DNA of 64,000 nucleotides from Actinacidiphila glaucinigra (GTDB lineage Bacteria; Actinomycetota; Actinomycetes; Streptomycetales; Streptomycetaceae): NCBI RefSeq assembly GCF_900188405.1, contig NZ_FZOF01000028.1, forward strand, positions 61,145-125,144. Direction: 5' to 3'. The notes below the pieces were generated by a model. That model had not been told where the DNA came from and searched no databases. It saw nothing but the letters and a program-made list of their open reading frames with translations. This document shows positions 50,353-58,936 of the stretch, in pieces (positions within the stretch are counted from its first letter, which is position 1; each line of letters begins with the position of its first letter). The position numbers were made by a program, and so were the translations under genes.

Positions 50353-51482
50353 CGGCGTGCCCGCAGCCAGCCGTCGAAGGCCTCCAGAGCGGGGGCGGGG
50401 TCGCGGCGCCCGATGCCGACGCGGAAGCGGTCGGCGGGCGTATCGGTGAGCTCGGAACGGTAGATGCTCGCGGGCAGCAGCAGGACCCCCGCCTGCTCGA
50501 CGAGTTCGGTGCAGAAGCGCTCCACGCCCTCGGCGCCGAGGTAGCGGGGGTAGGCGACGCAGCCGCCGTCCGGTGCCCGCCAGGCGAACAGGTCGTCGAA
50601 CCCGGCGAAGAAGGCGTCGAAGAGCGGGAGGTTGGCGGCGATCAGGGCGCGGTTGCGGTCCAGGATCCGGTCGCGGGCCTTGAGGGCGATCCGGGCGAGC
50701 ACCTCGCTGGGCGCGGAGTTGCAGATCGTGGTGTAGTGCTTGGCACGCTCCAGCCGCGAGCGCAACCGCGGGTCCCGGCAGGCGATCCAGCCGATCCGCA
50801 GCCCGGGCAGGCCGAGCGACTTGGACGTGACGTTCAGCGACAGTGCCCGGTCCGACAGGTCGGCGGCCTGCGGCAGGGTGCGGGCCGGGTCGCGTTCGAG
50901 GCCGCGGTAGACCTCGTCACTGAACAGGTGGATGCCGCGCTCGTCGCAGAGCTCGGCCAGGCGCGCGAAGTCGGCGGCGCCGATGACCTTGCCGGTCGGG
51001 TTGTTGGGGAAGTTGACGGAGACGACGCGGGTGTTGGGGCGCAGCGCCGCCGCCACCCGGTCGATGTCCAGGGCCCAGTCCCGCTCGGGGTCGAGCGGGA
51101 CGCCCGTCACCTCGCACAGCGAGAGCGGCACGGTCTCGGCCGCCTGGTAGTTGGGGGTGACGACGACCGCGTGGTCGCCGGGGCCGAGAAGCACCTGCAT
51201 CGCCAGGTAGAGCGCCTCTTCGGCGCCGGCGAAGCAGATCACGTCGTCGGCGCCGGCGCGCTCGTAGGTCGCGGCGATCGCCTCGCGCAGCCCGGGGTCG
51301 CCACAGGTCTGCGTGTAACCGAGGGAGAGCGTCTCCCAGGCGTGCCGGTCCTCGGCATCGGCGAGTTCCAGCAGCTCGGGAAGGGTCATGGTCTCCGCGT
51401 CGGAGGCCGTCAGATGGTGCCGGGCGGTGAACTCCCAGCGGGAGAAGTACGTTTCCAGCCGGAAGTCGGGGAGTCGGCTCAC
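50349..51482 (-). CDS. class I/II PLP aminotransferase
   Basis: This 377-residue protein carries the class-I fold: 'SLGYTQTCGDPGLREAIA', 'VVVTPNYQAAETVPL', 'VVSVNFPNNPTGKVIGAADF', 'HLFSDEVYRGLERDP' and PLP Lys221 in 'NVTSKSLGLPGLRIGWI'. It overlaps both neighbours by 4 nt (ATGA junctions), so all three genes are translationally coupled. The donor and acceptor are unknown; an amino acid degraded together with the cyclodeaminase-like enzyme is probable. Confidence 0.9.
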   Translation of the reverse strand: MSRLPDFRLETYFSRWEFTARHHLTASDAETMTLPELLELADAEDRHAWETLSLGYTQTCGDPGLREAIAATYERAGADDVICFAGAEEALYLAMQVLLGPGDHAVVVTPNYQAAETVPLSLCEVTGVPLDPERDWALDIDRVAAALRPNTRVVSVNFPNNPTGKVIGAADFARLAELCDERGIHLFSDEVYRGLERDPARTLPQAADLSDRALSLNVTSKSLGLPGLRIGWIACRDPRLRSRLERAKHYTTICNSAPSEVLARIALKARDRILDRNRALIAANLPLFDAFFAGFDDLFAWRAPDGGCVAYPRYLGAEGVERFCTELVEQAGVLLLPASIYRSELTDTPADRFRVGIGRRDPAPALEAFDGWLRARR

Positions 51483-52126
51483 GGGTGCTTCCTCTGTGCT
51501 TTGAGATCGGCGAGCAGGGCGTAGACGGTGGAGCGGGACGCCTGCAGGGCGCCGGCCACGACGGGCACCGCGCGGCGCATCGCGAACACCCCCGCCCGGT
51601 CGAGCTCCCCGAGGATCGCGAGCCGGTCCTCGCGGCCGAGGCGTTCCACCGGGCAGCCCCGTTCACGGGTGTAGGTGCCGACGGTGCGCTGCACATGCTC
51701 GGTCCAGTCCTGCTCGAAGAGCGGCTCCGGGCGCGGCACGGTGGGCGCGGCGAAGGAGGCGAGCACCGACGCCGCCTGCTCCAGGGGTGTCCGGTCGAGG
51801 TTGACGCACAGCACCGCGGAGGGCTCGCCGTCGGCATCCCGCAGGACCGCGCTCACGGACGAGAGCCTGCGCCCGTCGGCGAGCAGCTTCTCGTACGGGC
51901 CGTAGACGTCGTGCGCGGACGGGTCCAGCCCGTCGAGCTCGCCCAGCAGCGAGGGGTCACCCGCGGTGCGCCGCGTCATCGGGTTCCAGATCCCCAGGAC
52001 GCGGTCGTCGGCCACGTCGTGCAGGACCACCTCGGCGTACGGGCTCAGCAGCAGGGCCACGGCCTGGCACACCGGGGCCCACTGCCGTACCCGGGGGTCG
52101 CCCTCGTCAACTCGCGCCTTCTCCAT
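51479..52126 (-). CDS. YheO/DauR-like PAS-HTH regulator
   Basis: The product has 215 residues from ATG 52126. The N-terminal YheO-like PAS domain shows 'VCQAVALLLSPYAEVVLHDV' and 'LLGELDGLDPSAHDVYGPYE', ending 'AVLCVNLDRTPLEQA'. The C-terminal HTH is 'MRRAVPVVAGALQASRSTVYALLADLKAQ'. DauR in Pseudomonas represses D-arginine catabolic genes and shares this architecture. Here the regulator leads an operon with an aminotransferase and a cyclodeaminase-like enzyme, which resembles amino-acid utilisation logic. A dyad operator overlaps its start. Confidence 0.85.
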   Translation of the reverse strand: MEKARVDEGDPRVRQWAPVCQAVALLLSPYAEVVLHDVADDRVLGIWNPMTRRTAGDPSLLGELDGLDPSAHDVYGPYEKLLADGRRLSSVSAVLRDADGEPSAVLCVNLDRTPLEQAASVLASFAAPTVPRPEPLFEQDWTEHVQRTVGTYTRERGCPVERLGREDRLAILGELDRAGVFAMRRAVPVVAGALQASRSTVYALLADLKAQRKHP

Positions 52127-52163
52127 GGCTGGACTGTACGTCCAGCCTGGACGAAAAGTACAG
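52127..52163. promoter_or_regulatory. operator before the DauR-like regulator
   Basis: GGCTGGA (52127-52133) and TCCAGCC (52141-52147) are perfect arms around CTGTACG. A second pair, CTGTAC (52134-52139) and GTACAG (52158-52163), overlaps it. TGGAC followed by GTAC occurs twice. The site abuts the ATG at 52126 and suggests autoregulation. Confidence 0.6.
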
Positions 52164-52172
52164 CCGCGGCGT

Positions 52173-53027
52173 CTAGGCCGCGTCGAGGTCCTGGTGGATC
52201 GCGCGGGAGACGGCCTGGATGGTGGCGATGCCGGAGGCCATCGTCTTGTCGTCGTCGGTGAGGACGGTGACGGTGTAGTCGTGCCCGCCGCCGGTGAAGG
52301 CGCCCAGGCTGTGCACACGCCAGCCGTGGGTCGCGCGGGAGAGCCAGCCGTTCTTGACGTGGACGACCGCGGAGTCGGGGGCGCCCGCGGGGGTGCCCCA
52401 GCGCTGGGAGGGGACGACCTGGTTCATCAGCTTGAGGGCGTAGGCGCGCGCGTTGCCGCCGAGCACGGCGTTCGGGGTCGTGAGCAGGTCCAGCAGCTTC
52501 TGCTCGTCCCCGGCGGTGATCTGGGTGAGGCCCCAGGCCCCGGCGGCGCCCGGCGTGGTGTGGTTCATCCCGGCCGCGGCCAGGAAGTCGTCGACCTCGG
52601 CGACACCGAGCTGCTTCCACAGCGCGGTCGTGGCGTCGTTGTCCGACTTCGTGATCATGGCGGTGGCGAGTCGCGCCTCGCGGGAGGTGAGGTGGCGGTG
52701 GTGCTGCTGCGCGTCCCGCAGAAGGGTCGCCAGGACGGTGACCTTGACCGTGCTGGCGGAGTCGAAGTGCTGGTCCGCGCGGAGCGCGCAGGCCGTCCCG
52801 GTGGTGCGGTCGTGCAGGGAGACGGCGGTACGGGCGGTGCCGCCCGCCAGCGCCTTCGTGATGTCCCGCTGGAGTTCCGCGGCCAGGCCCGGCGCCGCGG
52901 AGGCGCAGCTCACCCGGGGCGTCGCGGAGGCCGCCTCCGCCGTCGCGGCTCCCGCGGCCACGGGTACCGCCACGCCTGCGACGGCCGCCGCCGCCACGGC
53001 TCGCCGGGATATTCGCGTATGACCCAT
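52173..53027 (-). CDS. class A beta-lactamase-like exported serine hydrolase
   Basis: The 284-residue precursor has a twin-arginine-style N-terminus (RISRR then an Ala/Val-rich core). The mature domain has SxxK (Ser92-Lys95 in DSASTVKVT), SDN (128-130) and KNG (225-227, for KTG). The omega-loop Glu of class A enzymes (ExxLN) is not seen: that region reads 'GAAGAWGLTQITAGDEQ'. It may be a penicillin-interactive protein rather than a resistance enzyme. Two Cys residues flank the N-terminal half of the mature part and could pair. Confidence 0.82.
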   Translation of the reverse strand: MGHTRISRRAVAAAAVAGVAVPVAAGAATAEAASATPRVSCASAAPGLAAELQRDITKALAGGTARTAVSLHDRTTGTACALRADQHFDSASTVKVTVLATLLRDAQQHHRHLTSREARLATAMITKSDNDATTALWKQLGVAEVDDFLAAAGMNHTTPGAAGAWGLTQITAGDEQKLLDLLTTPNAVLGGNARAYALKLMNQVVPSQRWGTPAGAPDSAVVHVKNGWLSRATHGWRVHSLGAFTGGGHDYTVTVLTDDDKTMASGIATIQAVSRAIHQDLDAA

Positions 53028-53563
53028 GTCACTCCGTCCATCGGGTTGCTTCAGGCCGGGCTGACTGCCCAGTGTGGGCGGACGGTTGGACAGGGCGGGA
53101 TGTGATGTCGGCTACGTCCGGCCGGGGCGGCGGCGGCTTCGGCGGGCCCGCCGCGGCAAGGTCCCCGGCCGGCCGGAGGGTTCACCGCGGGGACCCCGGG
53201 GGGCGAAGGCGGGGCCACCGCGGGAGGCCGTTCCGTGCGGCCGTCACAACGGTCCTCCTGCCCTGATTCCACGTGTCCGTCGGGTTGCTGACGGCCCGTC
53301 GACCGCGGGCGAAGCGGCAGCCGCGGAGGCCTCCTCCGTGCGTGAGGGCGAGCGCCACTCCGGCCCCCGGCGCACGTTCCGGACGGGTCCCCGCACCGGA
53401 CCTCGCAGCCATGTCCGAACCGTGGCGATATGACCCGAATGTGATGAAGCTCGCACGCCCGCGATTACCTCCGGCGTCATCGACCGGCCCGGAGGCACCC
53501 CGGCAGGATCAGGGCCGTCGGACGGAACGGACGCCGGACACCCACGACCCCCAGGGAGCAGCC
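53028..53563. other. intergenic region without recognised gene
   Basis: Of these 536 nt the last 20 hold the AGGGAG ribosome site (53553-53558) of the DUF1330 gene. The remaining sequence has only noise frames. No clear terminator, tRNA or repeat was found. Short AT-enriched bits (CGATATGACCCGAATGTGATG near 53425-53445) could be promoter elements. Confidence 0.5.
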
Positions 53564-53926
53564 ATGACCGCCTACGCCGTCGGCCACCTTCGTCCCGCGC
53601 GGCCCCACGAGGAGGTCTTCGCCTACATGGAGCGCATCCAGGACACCCTGGACCCCTTCGGCGGCCGCTTCGCCGTCCACGGGGCGACCGTGGAGGTCGT
53701 CGAGGGGCGGTGGCCGGGGACGGTCGTCCTGATCGAGTTCCCGGACATCGACCGGGCGCGCGCCTGGTACCGGTCGGACGCCTACCAGGAGATCCTTCCG
53801 CTGCGCACCCGCCACCTGGACGGCGAGGTCGTCCTCGTCGGCGGAGTCGGCCCCGGCTACGACGTCGGCAGGACCGCCGCGCGGCTGAGGGAGGAGGCCG
53901 TGCGGACGGGCGCGCTGCCGGCGTGA
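53564..53926 (+). CDS. DUF1330 family protein
   Basis: The product has 120 residues from ATG 53564. The dimeric ferredoxin-like fold pattern is clear: 'AYAVGHLRPARPHEEVFAYM', 'GGRFAVHGATVEVVEGRWPG', 'VVLIEFPDIDRARAWYRSDAYQEILPLR'. This is the DUF1330/NIPSNAP-like signature. No enzymatic activity is established for most members. It stands alone; the FadR-type gene converges on it with a 21-nt gap. Confidence 0.88.
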   Translation: MTAYAVGHLRPARPHEEVFAYMERIQDTLDPFGGRFAVHGATVEVVEGRWPGTVVLIEFPDIDRARAWYRSDAYQEILPLRTRHLDGEVVLVGGVGPGYDVGRTAARLREEAVRTGALPA

Positions 53927-53947
53927 CGGGCCGCACGCCCGCCGGGC

Positions 53948-54625
53948 TCAGCCGCCGAGCCGGCAGCCGGAGGTGTGGGAGGCGGCTTCCCCGGTCGCAG
54001 TGGCCGCGTCGCCGGCGCGGATGGCGTCCAGCAGGCGCGCGTGGTCCATGTGGTCCCCGGGGCGCAGCGCGGGGGCGCCGAAGTGCTCCTTCAGGGAGTC
54101 CCTGACGACCTGGCCCAGGTCCGCGTAGAGCTCGGCCAGCACCTCGTTGTGCGAGGCGGCCACCACGGCCAGGTGGAAGGCGCTGTCCGCGTCCACGAAC
54201 GCGTCCCGGTCGCCCGAGTCCCAGGCGCGTTCCCGCAGGGCCAGCAGCATGTCGAGCCGGGCGAGGTCCTCCGCCGTGCGGCGTGTCGCGGCCAGGCCGG
54301 CCGCGGCCGACTCCAGGGCACCGCGCACCTCGGTGACGTCCCGCTGCCCGGCCTTCTCGAAGCGGCGCCGCATCACCCCGGAGAGCTCGCTGGTCGCCGC
54401 GACGTACGTGCCCGAGCCGTGGCGTATGTCCAGCAGCCCGTTGTGGGCGAGGGCGCGCACGGCCTCGCGGACGGTGTTGCGGGCCACGCCCAGCTGCCGG
54501 ACGAGTTCCGGCTCCGTCGGGATACGCGAGCCCACCGGCCAGGCCCCGGAGGTGATCTGGCGGCGCAGTCCGGACACCACCTGCTCGAAGAGCCCGGAAG
54601 GACGGGACACGGGACGTAGACTCAT
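53948..54625 (-). CDS. GntR/FadR-family regulator
   Basis: This 225-residue protein has winged helix 'LFEQVVSGLRRQITSGAWPVGSRIPTEPELVRQLGVARNTVREAVRAL' (12-60). The FCD domain has the metal-site motif 'DADSAFHLAVVAASHNEVL' and 'DHMDHARLLDAI'. It is divergent from the CynX-type transporter with only 3 nt between start codons. It most likely regulates that gene, the operator necessarily lying inside one or both coding regions. Confidence 0.9.
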   Translation of the reverse strand: MSLRPVSRPSGLFEQVVSGLRRQITSGAWPVGSRIPTEPELVRQLGVARNTVREAVRALAHNGLLDIRHGSGTYVAATSELSGVMRRRFEKAGQRDVTEVRGALESAAAGLAATRRTAEDLARLDMLLALRERAWDSGDRDAFVDADSAFHLAVVAASHNEVLAELYADLGQVVRDSLKEHFGAPALRPGDHMDHARLLDAIRAGDAATATGEAASHTSGCRLGG

Positions 54626-54628
54626 CCC

Positions 54629-55897
54629 ATGATTATACGCCGCAGGGTCCCGGGCCGGTCCGCGGAACGGCGCGATCCGGCCCGGCCGGGCGCCCGCGCG
54701 CGCACCCGCGGCCTCGCGGTGGTGGCGCTACTGCTGGTGGCGTTCAACCTCCGTCCCGCCGTCACCAGCCTCGGCCCCGTCCTGGCCGAGGCGCGGTCCG
54801 CCCTCGGGATGAGCGGTGCCGTGGCCGGGCTGCTCACCTCCGTGCCGGCGCTCTGCTTCGCCCTGGTCGGCGTCGCCGCGCCCCGGCTCGCCCGCCGGTA
54901 CGGGCCCTCGGCGGTCGTCGCGGCGGGTACGGCCGTGGTCGCCGTGGGGCTCGTGCTGCGGCCCCTCGCCGGCGGCACCGTGCTGTTCCTGGCGCTCAGC
55001 GCCTTCGCGCTCGCCGGGATCGCCGTGGCCAATGTGCTGCTGCCGGTGGTCGTCAAGCAGCGCTTCCCCGACCAGGTCGGCCGTATGACCGGCCTCTACT
55101 CCATGGCGCTCAACCTGGGCGCCGCGGTCGCGGCCGCCGCGACCGTGCCGCTGTCCGGGGCGTTCGGCGGCGAGTGGCGGTGGGGGCTGGGGGCCTGGGG
55201 TGTGGTGGCGGCCCTCGCCGTACCCCCGTGGATCGCGCTGGCACGCATCCGTACGGCGGACCGGGCGCCGCAGTCCGCGTCCGTGCCGCCGCCCGGCCCC
55301 GCGTCGGGGCCGGGGCCGGGGCCCGGCGCCGGGATGACCCGCTCCCCCACCGCATGGGCGCTCGCCGCGTACTTCGGCCTGCAGGCCGGTGCCGCCTACG
55401 TCGTCATCGGCTGGCTGCCCCAGATGTTCCGCGACGCGGGGCTGCCGCCCGGGACGGCGGGCCTGCTGTTCGCCGTCACCTCGCTGCTGGGGGTGCCGCT
55501 GTCCTTCGCGCTGTCCGCCCTCGCGGGGCGGCTGCGGCGGCAGAGCGGCATCGCGGTCGCGCTCGGGGTGTTCGGGCTGGCCGGCTACGCGGGGCTGTGG
55601 GCGGCGCCGGCCGCCGCGCCCTGGGTGTGGGCGGTGCTGCTCGGCGTCGCCAACTGCTCGTTCCCGCTCGCCCTGACGATGATCGGGCTGCGCGGCCGGA
55701 ACAGCGCGACGGTGGTACGGCTCTCCGCGTTCGCCCAGAGCACCGGCTACCTGCTGTCGATCCCCGTCCCGTTCCTGGTCGGCGCGCTCTACGAGCGCAC
55801 CGACGGCTGGCGGGTCCCCCTGGTCCTCCTGGCCGTCCTGATGGTGGCGCAGCTGGCCGCCGGCGTGCTCGCGGGGCGGGACCGGAGCGTGGGCTGA
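54629..55897 (+). CDS. CynX/NimT-family MFS transporter
   Basis: This 422-residue protein begins with a basic cytosolic tail. The first helix pair carries 'LLLVAFNLRPAVTSLGPVLAE', the CynX/NimT signature. Its TM10-11 region includes 'NCSFPLALTMIGLRGRNSATVVRLSAFAQSTGYL', also diagnostic. The family exports or imports cyanate, nitroimidazoles and other small compounds. The head-to-head start with the FadR-like gene leaves no room for a leader, so leaderless translation is likely. Confidence 0.9.
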   Translation: MIIRRRVPGRSAERRDPARPGARARTRGLAVVALLLVAFNLRPAVTSLGPVLAEARSALGMSGAVAGLLTSVPALCFALVGVAAPRLARRYGPSAVVAAGTAVVAVGLVLRPLAGGTVLFLALSAFALAGIAVANVLLPVVVKQRFPDQVGRMTGLYSMALNLGAAVAAAATVPLSGAFGGEWRWGLGAWGVVAALAVPPWIALARIRTADRAPQSASVPPPGPASGPGPGPGAGMTRSPTAWALAAYFGLQAGAAYVVIGWLPQMFRDAGLPPGTAGLLFAVTSLLGVPLSFALSALAGRLRRQSGIAVALGVFGLAGYAGLWAAPAAAPWVWAVLLGVANCSFPLALTMIGLRGRNSATVVRLSAFAQSTGYLLSIPVPFLVGALYERTDGWRVPLVLLAVLMVAQLAAGVLAGRDRSVG

Positions 55898-55906
55898 CCG
55901 CGTGGG

Positions 55907-56599
55907 TCACCAGGGCAGGGGGCCGTCCGGACCGGAGAAGGTCCCGGTGGGACCGTCCGGGCCGAGGGTCGCCAGCCGGACGATCACCTCGGCGCCCTCC
56001 TCGACCGTCCCGCTGCCGCTTCCGTACGGGTCCGTCCCGGTCAGCCCCGGCTCGGCGGCGTTGACGCGCAGGCCGGGCAGGGCCTTCGCGTACTGCACCG
56101 TGAGCATGTTCAGCGCCGCCCTCGACGACGCGTAGACCGGCAGGAGGATCCTTGCTTCCGGGCGGCCCGGATCGGTGACCGTCCCGAACGAGCCGAACAC
56201 CGAGCTGACGTTGACGATGACGGGCGCCTCGGAGACCGCGAGCAGGGGCAGGAAGGCGTGCGTCATGCGCACCGCGCCGAAGACGTTGGTCTCGAAGACC
56301 TGGCGCATGACGGCCGCGGTGACCTCATCGGCCCCGCGCATGCCCTCGAAGGCCCCGGCCCCGTTGACCAGGACGTCGAGCCGGCCCTCCCGGCGGGTGA
56401 CGTCCGCCGCGGCCGCCGCGACGGAGGCGTCGTCGGTCACGTCCAGGGGCAGGAAGTGCGCCCCGAGCTCGTCGGCCGCCGCGCGGCCGCGGCCCTCGTC
56501 GCGGCCGCCGACGTGCACGGTGTGCCCCAGCCCGATCAGCCGGCGGGCGGTCTCCCGGCCGAGGCCCCTGGTGCCGCCGGTGATCAGTGAGACGGTCAT
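55907..56599 (-). CDS. SDR-family protein (paralogue A)
   Basis: This 230-residue protein has the nucleotide motif 'SLITGGTRGLGRETARRLIG', NGAGAF for NNAG, Ser in 'IVNVSSVFGSF' and 'VYASSRAALNMLTVQYAKAL'. The YxxxK lysine is Arg here (YASSR). The C-terminus 'LGPDGPTGTFSGPDGPLPW' matches the second SDR of this type at 61996-62703, which keeps Lys. The two are paralogues 6 kb apart. Possible reduced activity in this copy. Confidence 0.85.
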   Translation of the reverse strand: MTVSLITGGTRGLGRETARRLIGLGHTVHVGGRDEGRGRAAADELGAHFLPLDVTDDASVAAAAADVTRREGRLDVLVNGAGAFEGMRGADEVTAAVMRQVFETNVFGAVRMTHAFLPLLAVSEAPVIVNVSSVFGSFGTVTDPGRPEARILLPVYASSRAALNMLTVQYAKALPGLRVNAAEPGLTGTDPYGSGSGTVEEGAEVIVRLATLGPDGPTGTFSGPDGPLPW

Positions 56600-56700
56600 G
56601 GGACTCCCCTGTGCCGGTGCGGATCTCCGTCGCCACAGGGATCCGTACCGCGCACGCCGGAATCCTCACCTCCCCGTGCCCCCGTCGCTGCGCGGCTGCG

Positions 56701-58455
56701 TCACCCGGCCGGCCGGGCGTTCCGGGGCACGAAGGGGAGCAGCAGGTGGGAGGGGTGGGCGGGGCCCGAGACGAGGGTGGTCGTACCGGCGAAGACCTCG
56801 GACGGCCGGTCGTCGGGGTCGTTGTGCAGGAAGATGCCGTGCCCCTTCATCGGTACGCCGTACGTGCTGGGCCAGGGGCCGTCGCCGGGCAGCTCGAAGT
56901 CGCGTCCCGTGACGGTGAGGGCGACCCTGTGGCCGGCCGGCACCACGACGGAGGTGGGCCAGATCTCCACGTCGAGTGCCACGACCTCGCCCGGGGTGAG
57001 CGGCTGCGGCCGGTCGTGCGTGTGCCAGGGCCGGTGCGGCAGGCTGCGCTCGGGGTCGGTGGCACGGTGGGAGGCCCTCAGCCAGCCCGCCCCGACCACT
57101 CCCGCGGGGTCGAGCCCGCTGACGAAGGTGACGTCCGCGCCGTCAGGGTCGAGCACCCGCAGGGTGAGGAACAGGTCCGCGTCGGTGGTCGTGGACGCGA
57201 TGTGGAGGCGGGCGGCCGCGGGCCCGGTGATCTCGGCGTCCTCGGGGAACGGCTCGGTGGTGAAGGTCAGTCCGTCGCCGGCCGCGTCGAAGTCGGCGCT
57301 CGCCTCCTCGCGGGCGGCCTCCTCGCCCATCGTCAGGGCGCCTGCGTTCAGCTGGAGTTCGGTCCACCTGGTCCGGGCGAGGGGCCACTCCCGCTCCGGG
57401 CGCCGCTCGAACGCGCCGTCCACGTGCCGGACGTTGAGCTGGACGGGCGGCTGAAGGTCCCAGCCGGTGTCCTCGCCTTTGAGGAAGTGGCCGAAGAAGC
57501 GCTTCTGAAGGGCCACGCCGTAGTCGGTGTAGAACTCCGCGAAGTGCTCCAGGCCGTGCACCTCCAGCCACTTGTCCGCCGAGCCGACGCGGGCGTACCC
57601 CTCGAAGCCGCCGCGGGTGTGCAGGTGGTGGGCCCAGTTGGTGGCCGACAGGACGGGCACGGTGATCTTCTCGAGCTCCGGTGAGCGCTCCCGGTAGTAG
57701 GCCTCGTCCAGCGGACGGGAGAGCAGTTCGGCCGGCGCGTCGGTACGCAGTGCCGCCAGTTCCGGTTCCAGGCGCGTGCCGGGGCCCGCGACGAACTCGC
57801 CGGTGTTCGGGTTGCGCGCGCCGCGCTCGCCGACGCCGTGCTGCACCGAGGCGACCTGGGCCGGGTACCACACGGAGGTGAAGGTGTTGAGGATCCCGCC
57901 GTGGCGGGCGAACTCCCGGTAGAGGTCGCTGGCCCCCTCCCAGGGGCAGATGGCCGCGAGGTGCGGCGGGCGCAGGGCCGCCACCTGCCACTGGTTCACC
58001 GCGTAGTACGAGATGCCGAGCAGGCCCACCTTGCCGCTGCTCCACGGCCGGGTGCCCGCCCACTCGATGCAGGCGCGGTAGTCCTCGGTCTCGCGCGGGG
58101 AGAAGATGTCGAGCAGGCCCGGCGAGCGGCCTGCGCCGCGCGAGTCCACGCGGACGCACGCGTACCCCTCCGGCACCCACTTCTCGGGGTCGACGGTCTC
58201 CCAGTTCTGGTACCGGTTGGACGAACCGGCGGTGACGTCCGGGTACTTGGTGGACAGCGGCCCCCACATGCCCGGGTAGCCCTCCTGGAAGGCCAGTCCC
58301 TTGGCATACGGTCCATGGGTCATGATCACGGGATGGCGCCCCTCGGCCACAGGGCGGTAGACGTCCGCCCGGAGCACCACTCCGTCGTCCATCGGGATCG
58401 GGACGTCCCAGTCGATGCGCATGCCGTCCCGGACCTCGCTGCTGTGGCTTCCCAT
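56701..58455 (-). CDS. CocE/NonD-family hydrolase (Xaa-Pro dipeptidyl-peptidase-like)
   Basis: The product has 584 residues from ATG 58455 (GGAGAG upstream). It has an alpha/beta-hydrolase domain with the nucleophile Ser149 in 'KVGLLGISYYAVNQW'. 'VRVDSRGAGRSPG' precedes it, and 'EKITVPVLSATNWAHHLHTRGG' and 'LEVHGLEHFAEFYT' supply the later Asp/His region. The C-terminal jelly roll is PepX_C-like ('HIASTTTDADLFLTLRVLDP', 'VVPAGHRVALTVTGRDFELP'). Family members cleave cocaine, esters, amides or Xaa-Pro peptides. Divergent from the MFS transporter, both next to matching operators: uptake plus hydrolysis of one compound is likely. Confidence 0.9.
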   Translation of the reverse strand: MGSHSSEVRDGMRIDWDVPIPMDDGVVLRADVYRPVAEGRHPVIMTHGPYAKGLAFQEGYPGMWGPLSTKYPDVTAGSSNRYQNWETVDPEKWVPEGYACVRVDSRGAGRSPGLLDIFSPRETEDYRACIEWAGTRPWSSGKVGLLGISYYAVNQWQVAALRPPHLAAICPWEGASDLYREFARHGGILNTFTSVWYPAQVASVQHGVGERGARNPNTGEFVAGPGTRLEPELAALRTDAPAELLSRPLDEAYYRERSPELEKITVPVLSATNWAHHLHTRGGFEGYARVGSADKWLEVHGLEHFAEFYTDYGVALQKRFFGHFLKGEDTGWDLQPPVQLNVRHVDGAFERRPEREWPLARTRWTELQLNAGALTMGEEAAREEASADFDAAGDGLTFTTEPFPEDAEITGPAAARLHIASTTTDADLFLTLRVLDPDGADVTFVSGLDPAGVVGAGWLRASHRATDPERSLPHRPWHTHDRPQPLTPGEVVALDVEIWPTSVVVPAGHRVALTVTGRDFELPGDGPWPSTYGVPMKGHGIFLHNDPDDRPSEVFAGTTTLVSGPAHPSHLLLPFVPRNARPAG

Positions 58456-58708
58456 CGTGCTCTCCGTTCGTCGACCGGCGTTCGGGGTCACGTCGCACGG
58501 GGGGCCGCACGGCGGGACTCCCGCCGGGAGGCGGTGCTGGTACTGGTGCCGGGGCCGGTGTCCAGCCCGGGACGTGGCGGCCGCGGCGCTTGAACTCAAG
58601 GGTCTCTCCGGTCGTCGTCCCGCCGGCGGGCCTGACGCTCCCCGAGGCGGCGGGACAAGGGCGCGTAAGCGCGACCGTAACACAAGTGCATGCGTAAGCA
58701 AATAGTCA

Positions 58709-58722
58709 CGGACATCTGTCCG
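58709..58722. promoter_or_regulatory. TetR-type dyad, copy 1
   Basis: CGGAC-ATCT-GTCCG, perfect arms with N4 spacer. It sits on the hydrolase side of the divergent region, about 250 nt from its ATG. Confidence 0.6.
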
Positions 58723-58877
58723 CTCAACCGTGGACCCCCGTGCCCGCGACCTGGGAATCGCTCGCACCGCAGCAACCACTCGCTCCGTGATGGAGGCGTC
58801 GCGGGGTCGCGCGCGATGTATTGACAGCCCTCCACGTGTCGCTCATCGTTGCGGCCAGCACGTCACGTGTACGTCAT

Positions 58878-58893
58878 ACGGACAGTCGTCCGT
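58878..58893. promoter_or_regulatory. TetR-type dyad, copy 2
   Basis: ACGGAC-AGTC-GTCCGT, perfect 6-bp arms with the same N4 geometry as copy 1. It lies 43 nt before the MFS GTG start. Confidence 0.65.
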
Positions 58894-58936
58894 TCAAACG
58901 TGCGACCCCCTGTCGTCGTCCCCCAAGGAACCTCAC

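Larger units (their letters stand above)
58456..58936. other. 481-nt divergent control region of hydrolase and MFS
   Basis: No coding frame is credible. It contains two copies of a CGGAC-N4-GTCCG dyad and unusually AT-rich patches (CATGCGTAAGCAAATAGTC near 58690-58707, GTATTGACAGCC near 58817-58828). Both flanking genes start outward from here. Confidence 0.7.
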
